64,000 bases of DNA from assembly GCA_038373885.1 (NCBI GenBank), contig JAWZYV010016004.1:682001-746000 (forward strand). Direction: 5' to 3'. A program made the position numbers and the translations under genes. This DNA is from Cheiracanthium punctorium. Lineage: Eukaryota > Arthropoda > Arachnida > Araneae > Cheiracanthiidae. Positions within the stretch are counted from its first letter, which is position 1, and the number at the start of each line of letters is the position of its first letter. Below the pieces are notes generated by a model. The model was not told the DNA's origin. It did no database searches and saw nothing but the letters and a program-made list of their open reading frames with translations. Positions 46,705 through 58,760 of the stretch are shown here, piece after piece.

Positions 46705-47644
46705 AGTTTTCAAACACACTAAATCAGCTTTGGGACAGTTTTCTTTGCCCCACAGTCGTTTTTCACGTGTGCACATAGACATCGTGGGACCACTTCCGAC
46801 AGTGAAAGAAAAGTCGTATTTATTAACCTGTATTGATCGTTTTTCTAGGTGGATAGAGGCTTTTCCTATGGACAACCAGTCTGCTGAAACTGCCGCCAGA
46901 ACTTTCCTTGACGGTTGGGTAGCATGATTCGGTGTACCTGACGTTGTTACAACCGACCGTGGCACAAACTTCCAAAATAATCTCTTCTTTTCACTTTCCA
47001 AAATGTTGGGAATGGAGCTTACACGAACCACAGCATACCATCCCCAGTCCAATGGAATCGTAGAGAGGTTTCATCGTCAGCTGAAGAGCGGTTTGAGGTC
47101 TCACTCCGAGGAGTACTGGCTGGAAGCGCTGCCACTAGTTCTGTTGGGCATTCGCTGCTGTATCAAGGAAGACATCGGTGCCTCTCCTGCCGAGATGGTA
47201 TATGGTCAAACCTTGCGGCTGCCGGGACAGGTCTTCGACGATGCCAAGCCAACTGTGAGTCAGCCTATGTTTGTGCAGATCCTCAAGCAGCAGATGGCAA
47301 AATTGCGTCCTGTCCCCACAACTCATCACTCGAGAGCAGCTACCTTCGTCAGTAGAGATCTTTCCACTACGGAATATGTATTTTTACGGGTTGATAAAGT
47401 GCGTCGACCACTCGAGCAGCCGTATGATGGCCCCTACAAAGTTCTTGCAAGGACTGATAAAGTCTTCACTCTTGAAGTAAATGGCAAAAGTCAGACGGTG
47501 ACCATAGACCGATTGAAGCCAGCTTTTGTCGACCCGGAACCTGTTCCCGAAAGCACGACAGATTCGTCACTTGATACTTCCGTTCGGCCTACAGTGACAA
47601 GATCGGGCAGAGAAGTTCGTCCAGTTGTTAGATTCCAAGCTTAG
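46705..47644 (+). pseudogene. Integrase core and C-terminus, cut off by a frameshift and a stop
   Basis: Integrase inserts the element's cDNA into the genome. After the CQI and stop at 46704 the protein goes on in the next frame from about 46703. The core has VHIDIVGPLP, with the first catalytic D, then an in-frame TGA at 46925-46927 in place of an expected Arg codon (a CGA to TGA change at a CpG would do it), then VVTTDRGTNFQ with the second D and HPQSNGIVERFHRQLK with the E. The rest runs open to 47644 and ends with a DGPYKVL chromodomain-free C-terminal part. Two lesions thus separate an otherwise complete DDE integrase. Whether both are real or one is an assembly error cannot be told here. 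Confidence 0.9.
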
Positions 47645-47673
47645 TCGACCTTGCAGTCTACGGAGGGGAGTGA

Positions 47674-48133
47674 TGTAGTGCCTGGAGCCCTACAGGCAAG
47701 ACTGGAATTTTGGCTAGTGATCGGCTAGTGATTCGACTTGCCATCTCACTTAAAAGTCGGATGTTTGCCTACTGTCTTGAGAGTGACGTCATCTTCCCGA
47801 CTGTCGCTGCATGCCGACAGCAAAGATGTATCGTGATCCTTTAGCCATTTTTCCTAACAGACGCCTGGTCCAGCGTGCAAAGTTTCGTCCCCCGTGGATT
47901 GCTGTGATATATAATCCTACTCGGTGCAGACGTGCGGTGGAAAAAAAGGGATCTGCTTCGGCAGTTTTTGTTATTGTAAAAGCCTAGGCATTTTATTTTC
48001 CAACTAACATGTTTTGTTAAGTTTAATACTAATGTTTTAAATTGTTATATTAATAAATTATGTTTTTAATTGTTTAAATGGAGTCGTAGTCATTTCAAAG
48101 TATGATGGTGCGATGAGGGAGCATTTTGGTCGT
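47674..48133 (+). repeat. 3' LTR of the Gypsy element, end truncated
   Basis: Begins tgtagtgcctgg right after the polypurine tract. It matches the 5' LTR for 460 bases, then leaves it; the last about 24 bases (tctcctgctcgcgcccattc...) are absent. Either a deletion at the 3' border or a later rearrangement removed the end and the target duplication. Confidence 0.9.
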
Positions 48134-48600
48134 CTCTCCAATGATAACAAAAGTATAATGTATTTAAGAAATCATTGTATGTTTTTGTAGTTTGTGTACG
48201 ATTCCTGAAATGCGATCATCCAACGTGTTTTCTTTTTTCCAGAGCTACTGAAAACTTGTTTAAGTCAGAAAATATTTATTTTCATATTTCCGATAAAATT
48301 TATGTAAAAATGTTGAAATCACCTAATTAATTTATAGAGCACATTTTACTAATTGAGAATTTCTTTGTACGGGGATGTATAATAATTTAAATTTTGTTTA
48401 TTTAAATTTAATCTCCTGAAAGAAATTTTAACAGATACGATAAAATTATGTACCTTTTTAACGTTTACTTTGTAATTTATTATATCTGTCTCTGTCAAAA
48501 CAAACTTTTTAACCATCCAAATTTTCACACTGCATTTTTCATCTTGATACAGACGCTCAGTTCTAAACTTTATTTAAACAACAATAATTTATGTGGCTTG
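48134..48600. other. AT-rich non-coding stretch
   Basis: Right flank of the Gypsy element. No gene. Confidence 0.5.
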
Positions 48601-48639
48601 TTTAAAATGCTCACTTTAAAAAAAAAAAAAAATAAAATG

Positions 48640-49095
48640 TTGACTGAATCATCCGAAACCAGATTTCATTCTCCCAAACCTATCACTTTCCTTAAAATTA
48701 AATGTACTTAAAGTAAGCACAAATTAAAAGTTTTACGCATCTGTGATTCACATCCCCTTTAAAAAATGTGTTTAAAGAAGCTGATATCAACAGTGCTGTT
48801 GGTATACACAGTAAGATGTTTTTGTTTATCAAAACATTTTCCTTGAATTTTTGTGAATTTTAATAAAAACTCACTGTGCAAAGTTTCTCATGAAACATTC
48901 ATGGTTCTATAGCATGCAACTAGACATTTCTCTCTTATTCGTGGCACCTAGAAATAATACATAAGAAACTAAAACATAAATCTCTGTCATTTCAGAGCAC
49001 ATTTCCGCCTTCGTTAGGTTTCGTGAGTTCCTTCCTTCTTTTCTAACTCGCTGCTTATTGAAAATATGAATTTTTTAATTAAATTCACACCATCT
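48640..49095. repeat. Diverged duplication E (partner at 50.5 kb)
   Basis: Shares ordered blocks with 50500-51010: cagatttcattctcccaaac-type text; gcacaaattaaaagttttac; gcatgcaactagacatttct; tctctgtcatttcagagcac; cgttaggtttcgtgag; gctgcttattgaaaat. No conserved frame. Confidence 0.65.
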
Positions 49096-50499
49096 GGAAA
49101 AAACTCATTCCCTTCTTTTTAATGATAAATTAATTTTTATTAAAACCCTTCCTTCTGAAGTTTAAAAAAACGAAAGAAAGAAATTTGATCCAATATTTTT
49201 TATGACTGCGCTTAAATATTTACATGTTACAAAGGAAAGTGGCATAGGTTTTGAGAAATGAATCACCATATTTATATTAGTGACTCACGCCCTCAAAATA
49301 TATTAATTTGAGAGGCATGCCATCTTTTTAAACTTTATAAAATTTATTATAAAGCACTTAAATAAATTCGTAATTCTTCACCAAATATTAAAAACAGTGC
49401 ATTAAATGCATCTTTAAAATTTCTTAAACTTTAAAAGCAGTCTTCAATAATGTTTAATTTATTGTTTTCAGTACAAAGAAGTCTTCAATAATGTTTAATT
49501 TATTGTTTTCAGTACAAAGAAGATTAAGAATTTTAAATTAATTGAATTTTTCAAGCTACAAAAATAGAAATGTTTTGTTGAATTATGAAATTTTGATTAA
49601 TTGATTAGAATGTTGTATCGATTAAAGTATTTCAAAATTAAGTATTTTTGTATTGATTAGTATTTTGTCAGCTTTAATTAGTATTTAGTATATTAGTTTA
49701 TTAAATTTTTGATTAGTATTTTATTGATTCAACTAAACTGTTTAGTTAAAATAGTAGCAATGCTATTTATTTAAGTCAATAACTTTTGTTAAATTATATT
49801 TTTTCTTGGCTTTGGTCATATTCATTCGAAATTTTAAGCCAACTGATCTGACCATATAGACTTTTTCAATGTTGAAAGTTTAAAAAGTCTCTAAATATTG
49901 ATGCATTTTTATAATTTGATACAGTAATGCAAAAATAAATGGACGCCTTTTTATAATTTGATATAGTAGTTAAGATATTTATCCTTTAATATATATCCTT
50001 TTACACATTAATAAAAATTTCAAATGAAAAGATATAACAAAATCTTTTTTTAATTGAAAGCTTGGAAAATCTCTAAAATTTTTTGAATATTGGTGGACTG
50101 TCAGATTTTTTTAGTAGCTAAAAGTGTTCCTATTTATTTTTACTAATCTGTAGAAATTTTCAAACAAATTATCAAATGGTATCTGAGAAAAGTAGAAAAC
50201 TTCCGAAAATACCCAAAACTTTGAATTATCAGAAATTGTTCTACTCAGAAGTAGGCAAAATTTATTTCATATATCGTCGCCTATATGTTTAAAATTTCGA
50301 TTCGATCAAAAAATAGTGCAGTTTTGTTTATAACAGAAACAGGTTTAAAAAGTAAGCAAGCAAGTTGATTAAAAATAGCTACTTATAAAATAATACTTGA
50401 TTTTTTTGCACCTTTTTAGCCATTAAATATTTTTAATGTTTTATGCTTACTTAGTGATATATTTTTTCTTTAAAAATATTTTAAATCTTTAGTGCTTTA
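49096..50499. other. AT-rich non-coding stretch with a 41-bp perfect tandem repeat
   Basis: Units 49441-49481 and 49482-49522 are identical (starts tcttcaataatgtttaattt). The rest is very AT-rich, with no gene. Confidence 0.6.
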
Positions 50500-51010
50500 A
50501 ATCTTTCACCTTTAAAAGAATTAAGTCAACTCACTTTAAAATTTTATTTCATTTTCCCTCTAAATTATATCTTCTCAAAAATTGAAATGTATTTAAATTA
50601 AGCAGAAATTACAGTTCTTACCCATCTGTATCTCCTTCCTATTGCCCCAAATAAAAAATAATAAAAGTTTATGAAACTGAAATTAGCAACAACATTAGTA
50701 CATACAGAAATGCGAAATTTATTTTTGATTTTACGAAATTTTTCTTGAGACTCTGAGAGTTTTAGGAAAAACATGCTGTCCAAACATTCATGAAAAATTT
50801 ATGCTTTTAGATAGCACGCAACTCGACATTTCTCTCTCTTGTCTCTCACTATATTTTCGAAACTTACGGAAAACAAAACATACGTCTCTGTCACTTCAGA
50901 GCACTTTTCCTTCATTAGGTTTCGTGAGTTTGTTTTCTTCCCTTACAGCACACTTTGCACAGAGCTGCTTATTTTAAAATTTGAAATGCTTTTAATTAAA
51001 TATTACAACA
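50500..51010. repeat. Diverged duplication F (partner at 48.6 kb)
   Basis: Blocks in the same order as E: gcagaaattacagttcttac; gcacgcaactcgacatttct; cgtctctgtcacttcagagc; cattaggtttcgtgag; gctgcttattttaaaat. The last part (gaaatgcttttaattaaat) resembles the aaatgcatttaattaaa block of copies A-C, so the two groups may be distantly related. Confidence 0.65.
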
Positions 51011-51184
51011 GAAAAATAAAAGCGCATTTGCTTCCTTGTAAAAGAAAATTAATTCTTAAATTTCTTCGGTAGGATGAGATTTTTAAGAGAAGAAACTATA
51101 CACATTTATGTTGTTACTCCATGCATCAAATTTTACATGTTTTCCGTTTGTACATTTCAAAAGCAATTTCAGTTGTATTGTGTT

Positions 51185-51800
51185 GTGTTATGGTAAAGCA
51201 ACACAAGGGCTATCTGCCAAGGATGGGGGCTTACTTCGTCGGAAGATTTTTTAACCTTTTAACGCGCAGTGTTCCCGCTTTGGGAACACCAAACTCTGAA
51301 GTTTTGACTGTTTCCAGTCACGAAGAATAGATTTGATTTCTATAAAAATAGTTGCGGGTGACATAGCTCCACGAGAATCCTTTACTTTTTAGCACGTCAT
51401 TTCCCGTTAAATAATTGTCACGATTATTTTTAACAGCACTGAGATCTTCTGAAAAATGGGAGCATGCGAAAACAGCTGGATTGATTTCCCCAATGCTGAA
51501 AAAAGGGCAACGAGCCATAGATCTGTGGCACGCGATGAACATTTCGATCGTCCGCCATCTTGGTGGCAGTTAAGTCGAGCGATGGCAACGGTTGCCCTTT
51601 TTTCAGCATTGGGAAAGGGTTGCTCCTCAAAGGGTTAAGGTATTCAAACGCGTATTTAGTTCTAATACGTTTGAATATGAAGAAAACCGGCCAAAAGCCC
51701 AGACCGTTAGATCGACAGCCAAGTGATAGGCCAGAACGCTGGACCTTCACACTTCAGCTGTCTACCCTTTTGAGTGTCCGCTTGGCCATGGTGGAGCGCA
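51185..51800 (-). mobile_element. tRNA-derived SINE (7.95 kb family), split by a MITE
   Basis: On the minus strand the head has atggccaagcgg for box A and a weak box B near 51735-51750. The body gives gggctatctgccaaggatgg near 51210-51229 and gaaaaccggccaaaagccca, then agaccgttagatcgacagcc near 51682-51720. The insertion at 51255-51634 divides the body. Confidence 0.75.
51255..51634. mobile_element. 380-bp piggyBac-like MITE with TTAA flanks
   Basis: TTAA lies at 51251-51254 and 51635-51638. The ends are ccttttaacgcg and, inverted, ccctttgagg. Taking out the element and one TTAA restores the SINE body. A perfect 23-bp inverted repeat lies inside (51489-51511 and 51591-51613, starting cccaatgctgaaaaaagggc), giving a hairpin with a 79-base loop. 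No transposase. Confidence 0.8.
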
Positions 51801-54800
51801 ATTTAATTTGTGATATGCGATAAGGAACCAAACACTTTTTTAAATAGTCAAGTACTAAACTATTCATTACAAAATAAAGAAACAGTAAAATTATTAAGTT
51901 ATTAACAATTTTTATTCAAGAAACTTAGTCATAATTTTTAATATCTACTGTAATTGGCAATTCGGTGATTATTTTGAGAGAGAGACTTAACCATCCGTTT
52001 CACCACATTTTGAAATTATTTTATTACCTGTGAACAACCTATATAAATATTAATTAATTGTATTTTTAGTCGCTCTAGTATATATAAAGTTCAGAAATAT
52101 AGATCTCAAATAAGTCTTTTCAATCCCTTGTTTGTAGGAATAAGTAACTGTCGAACATCCTTAAATTATGATAATTTCGGATATTTTTATGACCTTATAA
52201 TTAAGTTCAGATTTTGTTCCTTTTTCCTATTTTTAAGATGAGTAATTTTACGCATATATCATGCACATATGTGTATGGTTTAAGGATTTTTGTGCGATTC
52301 GACTCATTTCCCGAAATTTGTGAGATTTATTACAAGAATCTTTTACCTTCGTAAAAAACGTAGACATATATGGCAATTTGTGCACTCTCTTTATTCTAAA
52401 CACTCATGGGAGTGACCAAAAATCTCCAGATTATAGGGATGTTTATTACACGGGAAGATTGGGAAATGCAAGAACGTAGTGAGTTTTCAAATCATATGGA
52501 ACACTTTGCCAAAGCTAATTTTTGCCGCACGTCAAAGCTATTACTTGCCACAGAAAAATTGTTTATCAGTAATTATGTAAAATAAAGTCTGCGTGCATTT
52601 CAGAAGACATATATATCTGTAATATTCTCTATTAATCAAAATCAAGGCTTTCACAGAACCACAGTAGAGTATGAAAGCAAATTTTTAAACCTAAACAATA
52701 GAAAAATTCTTTATAAGTAATTCTGTAAAAGTGAATATCGAAGGCAACCTGAGTGTTTTCATTCCATTTTTTCATAAAAGCAAACTTAAAAACATAAGAA
52801 AAAAAACTGGCGCAAAACAGATTTTTATAATCTTAGTTGTTTCACTAAAGTAAATTTCAAAAGATAAACAAAAGAAATTTAAGAGGACTTTTTTTTATCA
52901 TTTCAATTACAGCCTGAAAATATAAATAGCAGTATAAATAAAAGAAAAATGATAGGAAAGTCATTTTAGTCATTTAAATTGTTGCATAAATCAATTTTCA
53001 AAACATACCTAAAATAAAAAGGAGGAAAATTCCAACTGTTGCATGAAAGCAAATTTCAAAATTTAACAAAACAAAACTGCGAGGGTTCCGATTGTTGGCA
53101 TTCCGATAAAAACAAAAGAACAAGCAGAAAAGGTGAGTAGACCAAAGTTTAGTATGACAAACTATGAAAAATTAAAGTAACAAAGAAAAGAAAACAGGAA
53201 ATAAAAATTCGACTGAAAAGGAAAGCCAGTATTGGAACAGAAAGACTAGGGATAAGATAAGACAAGAATTTAATACAAGTTAATGATATTATACTATTTA
53301 TTTTTATTCGTTTTTTTTACTGGTCGCCTGTTTTTGCTATTCTAATGTTAATGTATTTCACTAAAAGAGAGAAAAATAAATATTAAGAAATCAAAAAGAT
53401 AAAGAAAAAAAGGAACAGATGAAAAAGGCAATGACTTGATGGCAGTATCCATGCAGAATGAATGAAAGAATTGAAAGAACCATCGTTAAGATAAATAATT
53501 CCTATTCTGGATAACAGAAAACTCTACCATGCAATTGAAATAGTTCAGCATAATCTTAAGAATATGGTCAGAACTGAAACAAAAATAGAACTAGATCTGT
53601 AGATCAAGCATTCAAAATAAGCCGTAAACATTTTATAAAAGAATAATCCCGCGAGTAAATTATCAAATTTGCCCGAAAAGCATGCAGTAATGTCATAAAA
53701 GTTAAATGAAGATCAATTCACTGTTTTTGAGCATAATAGAATTAATGAGTCTAAATGCAAATCACAATAAAACACCAGAAGTAAAAGCATCCGTGGAAAA
53801 GATCTTTGCGACAGAAATGTTTCCTAGTGTCCTTTACTTTGTCTGATTGATTAATAATTTCTACACAAAGCATCTTAGTTTTACATTACTTTTCAAAAGC
53901 AAAATGAACTTTGTCGAAGAGTAATAATAAAAAATTCCTGTAGAAAAGTCCGAAAACTTTAGCTTGACTGTAAGTCAAAGTAAGTATACAAAATAACTGA
54001 AGATGATCTAAAAGTATAGAGAATTTACAGAAAAATACACTGCATTACAATTAAAAGAAGCATTTTAAAGACAATTTTTAAAAGCATTTTACATGAAATT
54101 AATGTTAAAGTACCCAGTATAGTTATCCAATATTTAAATTTTAACTATTAGTTCTAATCTTATTAAAGCAGGTTTTTTCAATGAAATTATTAATTAACAC
54201 TGTGACAATTTTTATTGTGTAACTATAAGACTTTCAGACTTTAAAATTATTAGAAGCTGTGTAACTACCTTGTCAAAATTTAATTATAAACACATAACGA
54301 ATTTCATAACGAAACAAATAACGAAAAATTGTTTTAAATCTTTAAGAATAATAATACATTTTCGAAGCAAAATTACTAATTGCATCATTAAAATTATTCA
54401 TAATAGACTTTGTCTGATTGATTGAAAAATTTCTGCACAAAGCATCTTAGTTTTACATTACTTTTCAAAAGCAAAATACTTAAAACTAAGCTTTCAGTTT
54501 TCCTTTATTTTCCTTTTAAAAAAAAAAAAAAATGAACTGCTTTCATTTCATTTAAAATAAGATGCAAGATTTTTTTTCAGATGCTTAAAAAGTAACCATT
54601 TTTTTCAAACAAAATGTCATAAAAAATAGCTTTACTTATAAGATTCCAGAAAAAAAGATATTTTTTTAAGAATCGGCAAGATTAAAATCTAAATCGAAAT
54701 TCATAAATTCAAAAGAACTACAAATCCTTTCTGTCAAAAAGAATTCTTTTTCCATTAAAAACACAGATTAAAAATAATTCTTAAAACCTATTAGCCAAAA

Positions 54801-55822
54801 CTTAAAAAGAATGCTAAAAAGCTTATGCAAAGTTTACGAGCTGAGTGCTGAAAGATATAATGCTCATATATTAAGTACGGTAAAAAAATTTATCTAAAAA
54901 AAGATCTGTTCAAAAATCCATCTAAACACACTTTGCATAACTAATACGTTTGTTATAAATAAAGATTAGGATTGCAACACTTATACAAATAAAAACTGCT
55001 AGGTGTTTTCCTTTCAAAAGTTTTTATGGCTGTATATATAGCATTTTTAACACAAAATGCTAACTAAATATTAAAAATTAGTTCAAGAATTTAACATTGT
55101 TCCGTTTAAATTGTCCATTTATAATCTTGTCATAATATGCATTATATGCATCAAAACTATTTTAAAAACTTCTTCTAACTAGATTTAAGTGTTTAAAAAT
55201 GCATAACAGAATTACTTTTTCCTTAGATCGTGGTGCGATGACAAGGATTATGAACTAAAACTACATTATTTAGAAAATTCGGTTTCTTGAAATTCTAAGA
55301 AACTCGTCAACAAAAATTTTTCAACGACTTCGAAATGAATAAAAGTTATTCTCCGGAAAAACAGATTACAATACTATATTTGTATTAAGTATTTTGGACT
55401 GTAAATGTGAAAAGGTATAGTCATGCAAATAAAGGTTCCTGGTATCTTATAATTGCATTTTTTCTGTTCTAGCTTTTAAAAAATGCCTTCTTGTGGCTTA
55501 AGAAAAAAATGCTTTCAAAACATATTAAATTGAAGTCAGAGTTACTACGCCTATCAAGAGAACTAAGTAATAAACTGAAGTGTAACTGTCAAAATCATCT
55601 CTTTTTCCTTTTACTTTTTACAATATAATCGTTGAGGAAAGTTCGGAAAATATTTACTATATAAATCAATGAATACGAATAATAAACGCTATTTGTCAGT
55701 TTCCTTTCCATCTAATGAAATTATTTACACCACGAGTCGAAAAATAAACTATTTATGTAAGTTATTATTTACACCAAAGGCCTGAATGTAAACGTGTTAG
55801 AAAATTCTTTTTCTTTTTAAAC
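51801..55822. other. AT-rich non-coding stretch with a 70-bp direct repeat
   Basis: No gene or element was recognised in about 4 kb. A close direct repeat lies at 53836-53905 and 54408-54478 (actttgtctgattgatt, then cacaaagcatcttagtttta and cttttcaaaagcaaaat). Confidence 0.5.
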
Positions 55823-56172
55823 ATGGTTTCAAATTCAAGTTCAAATACAATTGTTTACCTTTCTAAAGGTAATCCTTGCCGTGATTCGCAAACTTCGGGT
55901 TCGCGATGAAACTGTTGTCTCTATAAGCTAAATGATCACAAGCAGGCCTAGGTTCGCATATAACACTATTTAATTATTTACAACACTGATAACAACACTC
56001 AAATTAATTAACACTCAGAAAACAATCATAATATACATAATTCCCGAATAGCGGGTTTTTTTCTTAGTTTCTCGCTCCCTCGCGTTCCAATTCTCTCTTC
56101 CGTTCTTGTTTACAGTCTCAATTCCGGTTAGTGGAGTTGCGGACTCTGGCAGAGCTGTTGCCATTCGCGACA
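55823..56172 (-). repeat. 3' LTR of BEL/Pao element
   Basis: On the minus strand it begins tgtcgcgaatggcaacagct just after a polypurine tract, aaaggtgggaggt. It matches 61285-61621 with many substitutions and several indels. The outer edge is approximate. Confidence 0.85.
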
Positions 56173-57060
56173 ACCTCCCACCTTTGAGTTTCGCAGGCGA
56201 AGACCAAGAATTCAAATTGCTAGTCGTTGAGTAAGTCTCAAATGTCATCCATATTGAGACCTCGGGATTACATCACTCGAGTGTTCAGCAAGATGAGCTC
56301 GGTTGACCTCAGAAACGGGAGAAACACCTATATCCGATTGATCTTGACAATTCTTCAAAAGGCTGCCTGGATTCTCAAAATCATCATTCTCAGGAGGTGA
56401 GTAGTCAAGAACTTCAACAGGAATCAATCTCTCACAGGTCGTAGGAAAGCTCCTAACTGTGTTTTAACTTTCACGACTCGAATTTTACCATAGGGAAATA
56501 ATTCCAAAACTTTAGCCAAAGTCCAACTAGCTCTTTTTATGTTGCTATCACCTACTAAAATGATGTCATCTTCTTTGACTTCATGTTCTTTCTTCTTTGA
56601 AAATTCTCTCAGTTGAGCCAAATATTCTATTCTAAATCGCTTTCTTAAGTCTTGACAGATCTTCTGTCTGTATGCAAATCTTTTATTCATTTTCTTTCCG
56701 GCTATCAAATCGAGATCAAAAGCACTTATTTCTTGCAAAAACATAGCTGGTGTAAGTACTATTAGATCTTCACTATCCTCGGATAGGTAAGTTAAAGCTC
56801 TGGAATTAATAATGCTTTCAGCATCACAAAGTACCGTGTATAATTCCCCGTGCTGTAGGCAAGCTCTTCCGAGAATTTTATTAAGCATAGACTTAAGTAG
56901 AGTAGAGATCATAACCTGAAGACCAGCATTACAAAGTTTCCGGTGCTTAGCCATAATACGTTTCTTGACAATATGATGTTTAGATGTAAGAACTATGGGA
57001 TAGCGCAAAGCTTCCGAATCATTTCTCATTGTAAATTTAGTCTTCATTCTAATCAATACA
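56173..57060 (-). pseudogene. BEL/Pao integrase ends and Pol tail; catalytic core deleted
   Basis: The frame at 56424-57056 starts with the zinc-binding side of integrase (SKHHIVKKRIMAKHRKL, CNAGLQVMISTL). It then goes directly to the end of the core (LCDAESIINSRALTYL, which holds the catalytic E) and the DUF5641-like C-terminal domain (VGDSNIKRASWTLAKVLELF). The stretch with both catalytic D residues and the HHCC cysteines, usually well over 100 residues, is missing with the frame kept. A tail follows at 56245-56427. Confidence 0.75.
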
Positions 57061-58200
57061 TCTTAATCAATTAAAGTTTGCATTCTTGATATCCCTCTCT
57101 CTCCATTCTTTCCAAAACTCTGTCGCTGAGTTTCTTTCAATATTATTTTTTCTGCCTTTTCAATTTCTTAAATTCAAGTTTCCCGTAGTTCTTTCCGGTT
57201 TTTTTTTATGTTTTCACAAAAGTGAAGAACCCAAGCCATAACTCTTACTATCTTATTGTATGACGAAATCCTGGAAATAAAATCAGTTTTATCAGACTCA
57301 ATATTGCAGTTTGGCACAAGAGTTTTTCGTTTTTCTGAGTTCACAGCATCAGGACAAGGGGAAACCTCAATCTGGGCCACGTGTTTTCCTCATTACGTAA
57401 AAAGTCTGGACCACCCAGCCATCGAGTAGTTACTAATTCATCTGGATAACACAATCTTGAAGGTAGATCATCAAGGTTAATGTTCCCAGGAACATGGTTC
57501 CAGTCACCATGGTCCCTGAAAGATCTTATCTTCTTGACTCTGTTCATCATAAAAGTACCCCAGAGTTCTTGGTTTTTTTAATCCAATAAACTGCATTCAT
57601 AGAGTCCGACCAGTAATAAGTAGTTATGTGTTCTAAATGAAGATCTTGTTTCCCAGAACTGACCATTCTTGCTCCTATAAAGCAGGCTAAAAGTTCTACT
57701 CTAGGAATCGATACTTTTTAATAGGAACAACGCGTGATCGGGCTACTACAAGCCGACAAGAAACACCATTTTCATTCTTGCTTCGAAAATAGACACAAGC
57801 AGCTTATTCAGCTCGCGATGCATCACAAAAGACGTGAAATGACAACTCTGTTGAGGGATTATACTGAGGAAGCAGCCAACGAGGTATGGACACAGAGCTC
57901 AAAACTTTTAAAGTATCCCTCCATCTTAAAAACCGTTTTGCAATGTCCTCTGTAATTTCAGCATCCCCCGACAGTTGGGCCCGCCAACAGTCTTGTAGTA
58001 AAATATTTGATTTTATCGTTACTGGTGTCAAAAACCCGACAGGATCAAATATCTTATTCGATGCGTATAAAATCGAACGCTTAGTCAGAAGTTCATCACC
58101 TAGAAAATAGGCATTCTTCAGATCACAACGGAGTTCATCATTTGTGACATTCCAATTCAATACCAGGAGTGAAACCATTTCTTCTGAATCTATATTTTGA
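57061..58200 (-). pseudogene. BEL/Pao Pol middle: Pao/A17-like and RNase H region
   Basis: The frame at 57804-58178 has KRSILYASNKIFDPVGFLTP and LLQDCWRAQL, typical of the segment after reverse transcriptase in BEL/Pao (Pao retrotransposon peptidase/A17 domain). FHVFCDASRAE marks the RNase H start, with its D. Near 57341-57550, WNHVPGNINLDDLPSR and WLGGPDFL are the segment before integrase; SYNKIVRVMAWVLHF near 57250 is the linker. Several frameshifts separate them. Confidence 0.8.
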
Positions 58201-58760
58201 TTCCAAGGATCTGAGAAATCGGTCGGCTTAATTTTCTCTTCCCAAAATCAGTCGCATGTGTTATATTTCCAACCTCGGAGATCAAATTTGCCGACAGCTA
58301 AAAGTTCCCTTGATTTTTCTATGAAATCCTCCAACTCTTCTAAAGCATCTAAACTGGTTACACAATTGTCTACACAGAATGATTCTCTCAACTTTGTAGC
58401 CGCACCTTCCAGATGTGCAGGTGAATTGTCAAGGTTCTCTAAAGTAGCCGCTAGAAAAAATGGACAGCAGTTAAGACCAAACACGATGCGTTTATGCCTG
58501 AATATCTTAAATTCTCGGGATTTCCTTCCTCCCACCATAAAAATCGAAGGAAGTTTCGATCTTCGGGAGTTATACTAATCTTTAAGAATGCTCTTCGTAT
58601 GTCTGAAGTAAAATCATATTTCTTGAGTCTGAAACGATTTAATATTCTAGGTATGAGTTCTATCAAATTTGGACCCTTTTCTAGGCACTCGTTTAGGGAA
58701 AGCTCCCCTTTACCTTTGCCGATGCGTCAAAAACTGGAGGTATCTTAGTAGTAGAATTCA
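58201..58760 (-). pseudogene. BEL/Pao reverse transcriptase, broken
   Basis: TSDIRRAFLKISITPEDRNF with RFLWWEE (58451-58666) holds the first catalytic D. In another frame, RIVFGLNCCPFFLAATL and then FCVDNCVTSLD (58248-58538) gives the second box, in the YVDN form common in this clade. A frameshift near 58500 separates the two. Confidence 0.8.

Larger units (their letters stand above)
43116..48133 (+). mobile_element. Ty3/Gypsy LTR retrotransposon, young
   Basis: Two LTRs flank gag, protease, reverse transcriptase, RNase H and integrase in that order, as in the Ty3/Gypsy class (integrase last). The LTRs match over 460 bases with three differences and no gaps. A polypurine tract (ggaggggag) stands just before the 3' LTR and a primer-binding-type tggtgacccg just after the 5' LTR. 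No env-like frame is present. The last about 24 bases of the LTR are missing from the 3' copy, and no target duplication was found. Confidence 0.95.

Noticed and set aside
45045..47329. Minus-strand open frames inside the Gypsy element
   Set aside because: They are shadows of pol and integrase, with no motifs of their own.
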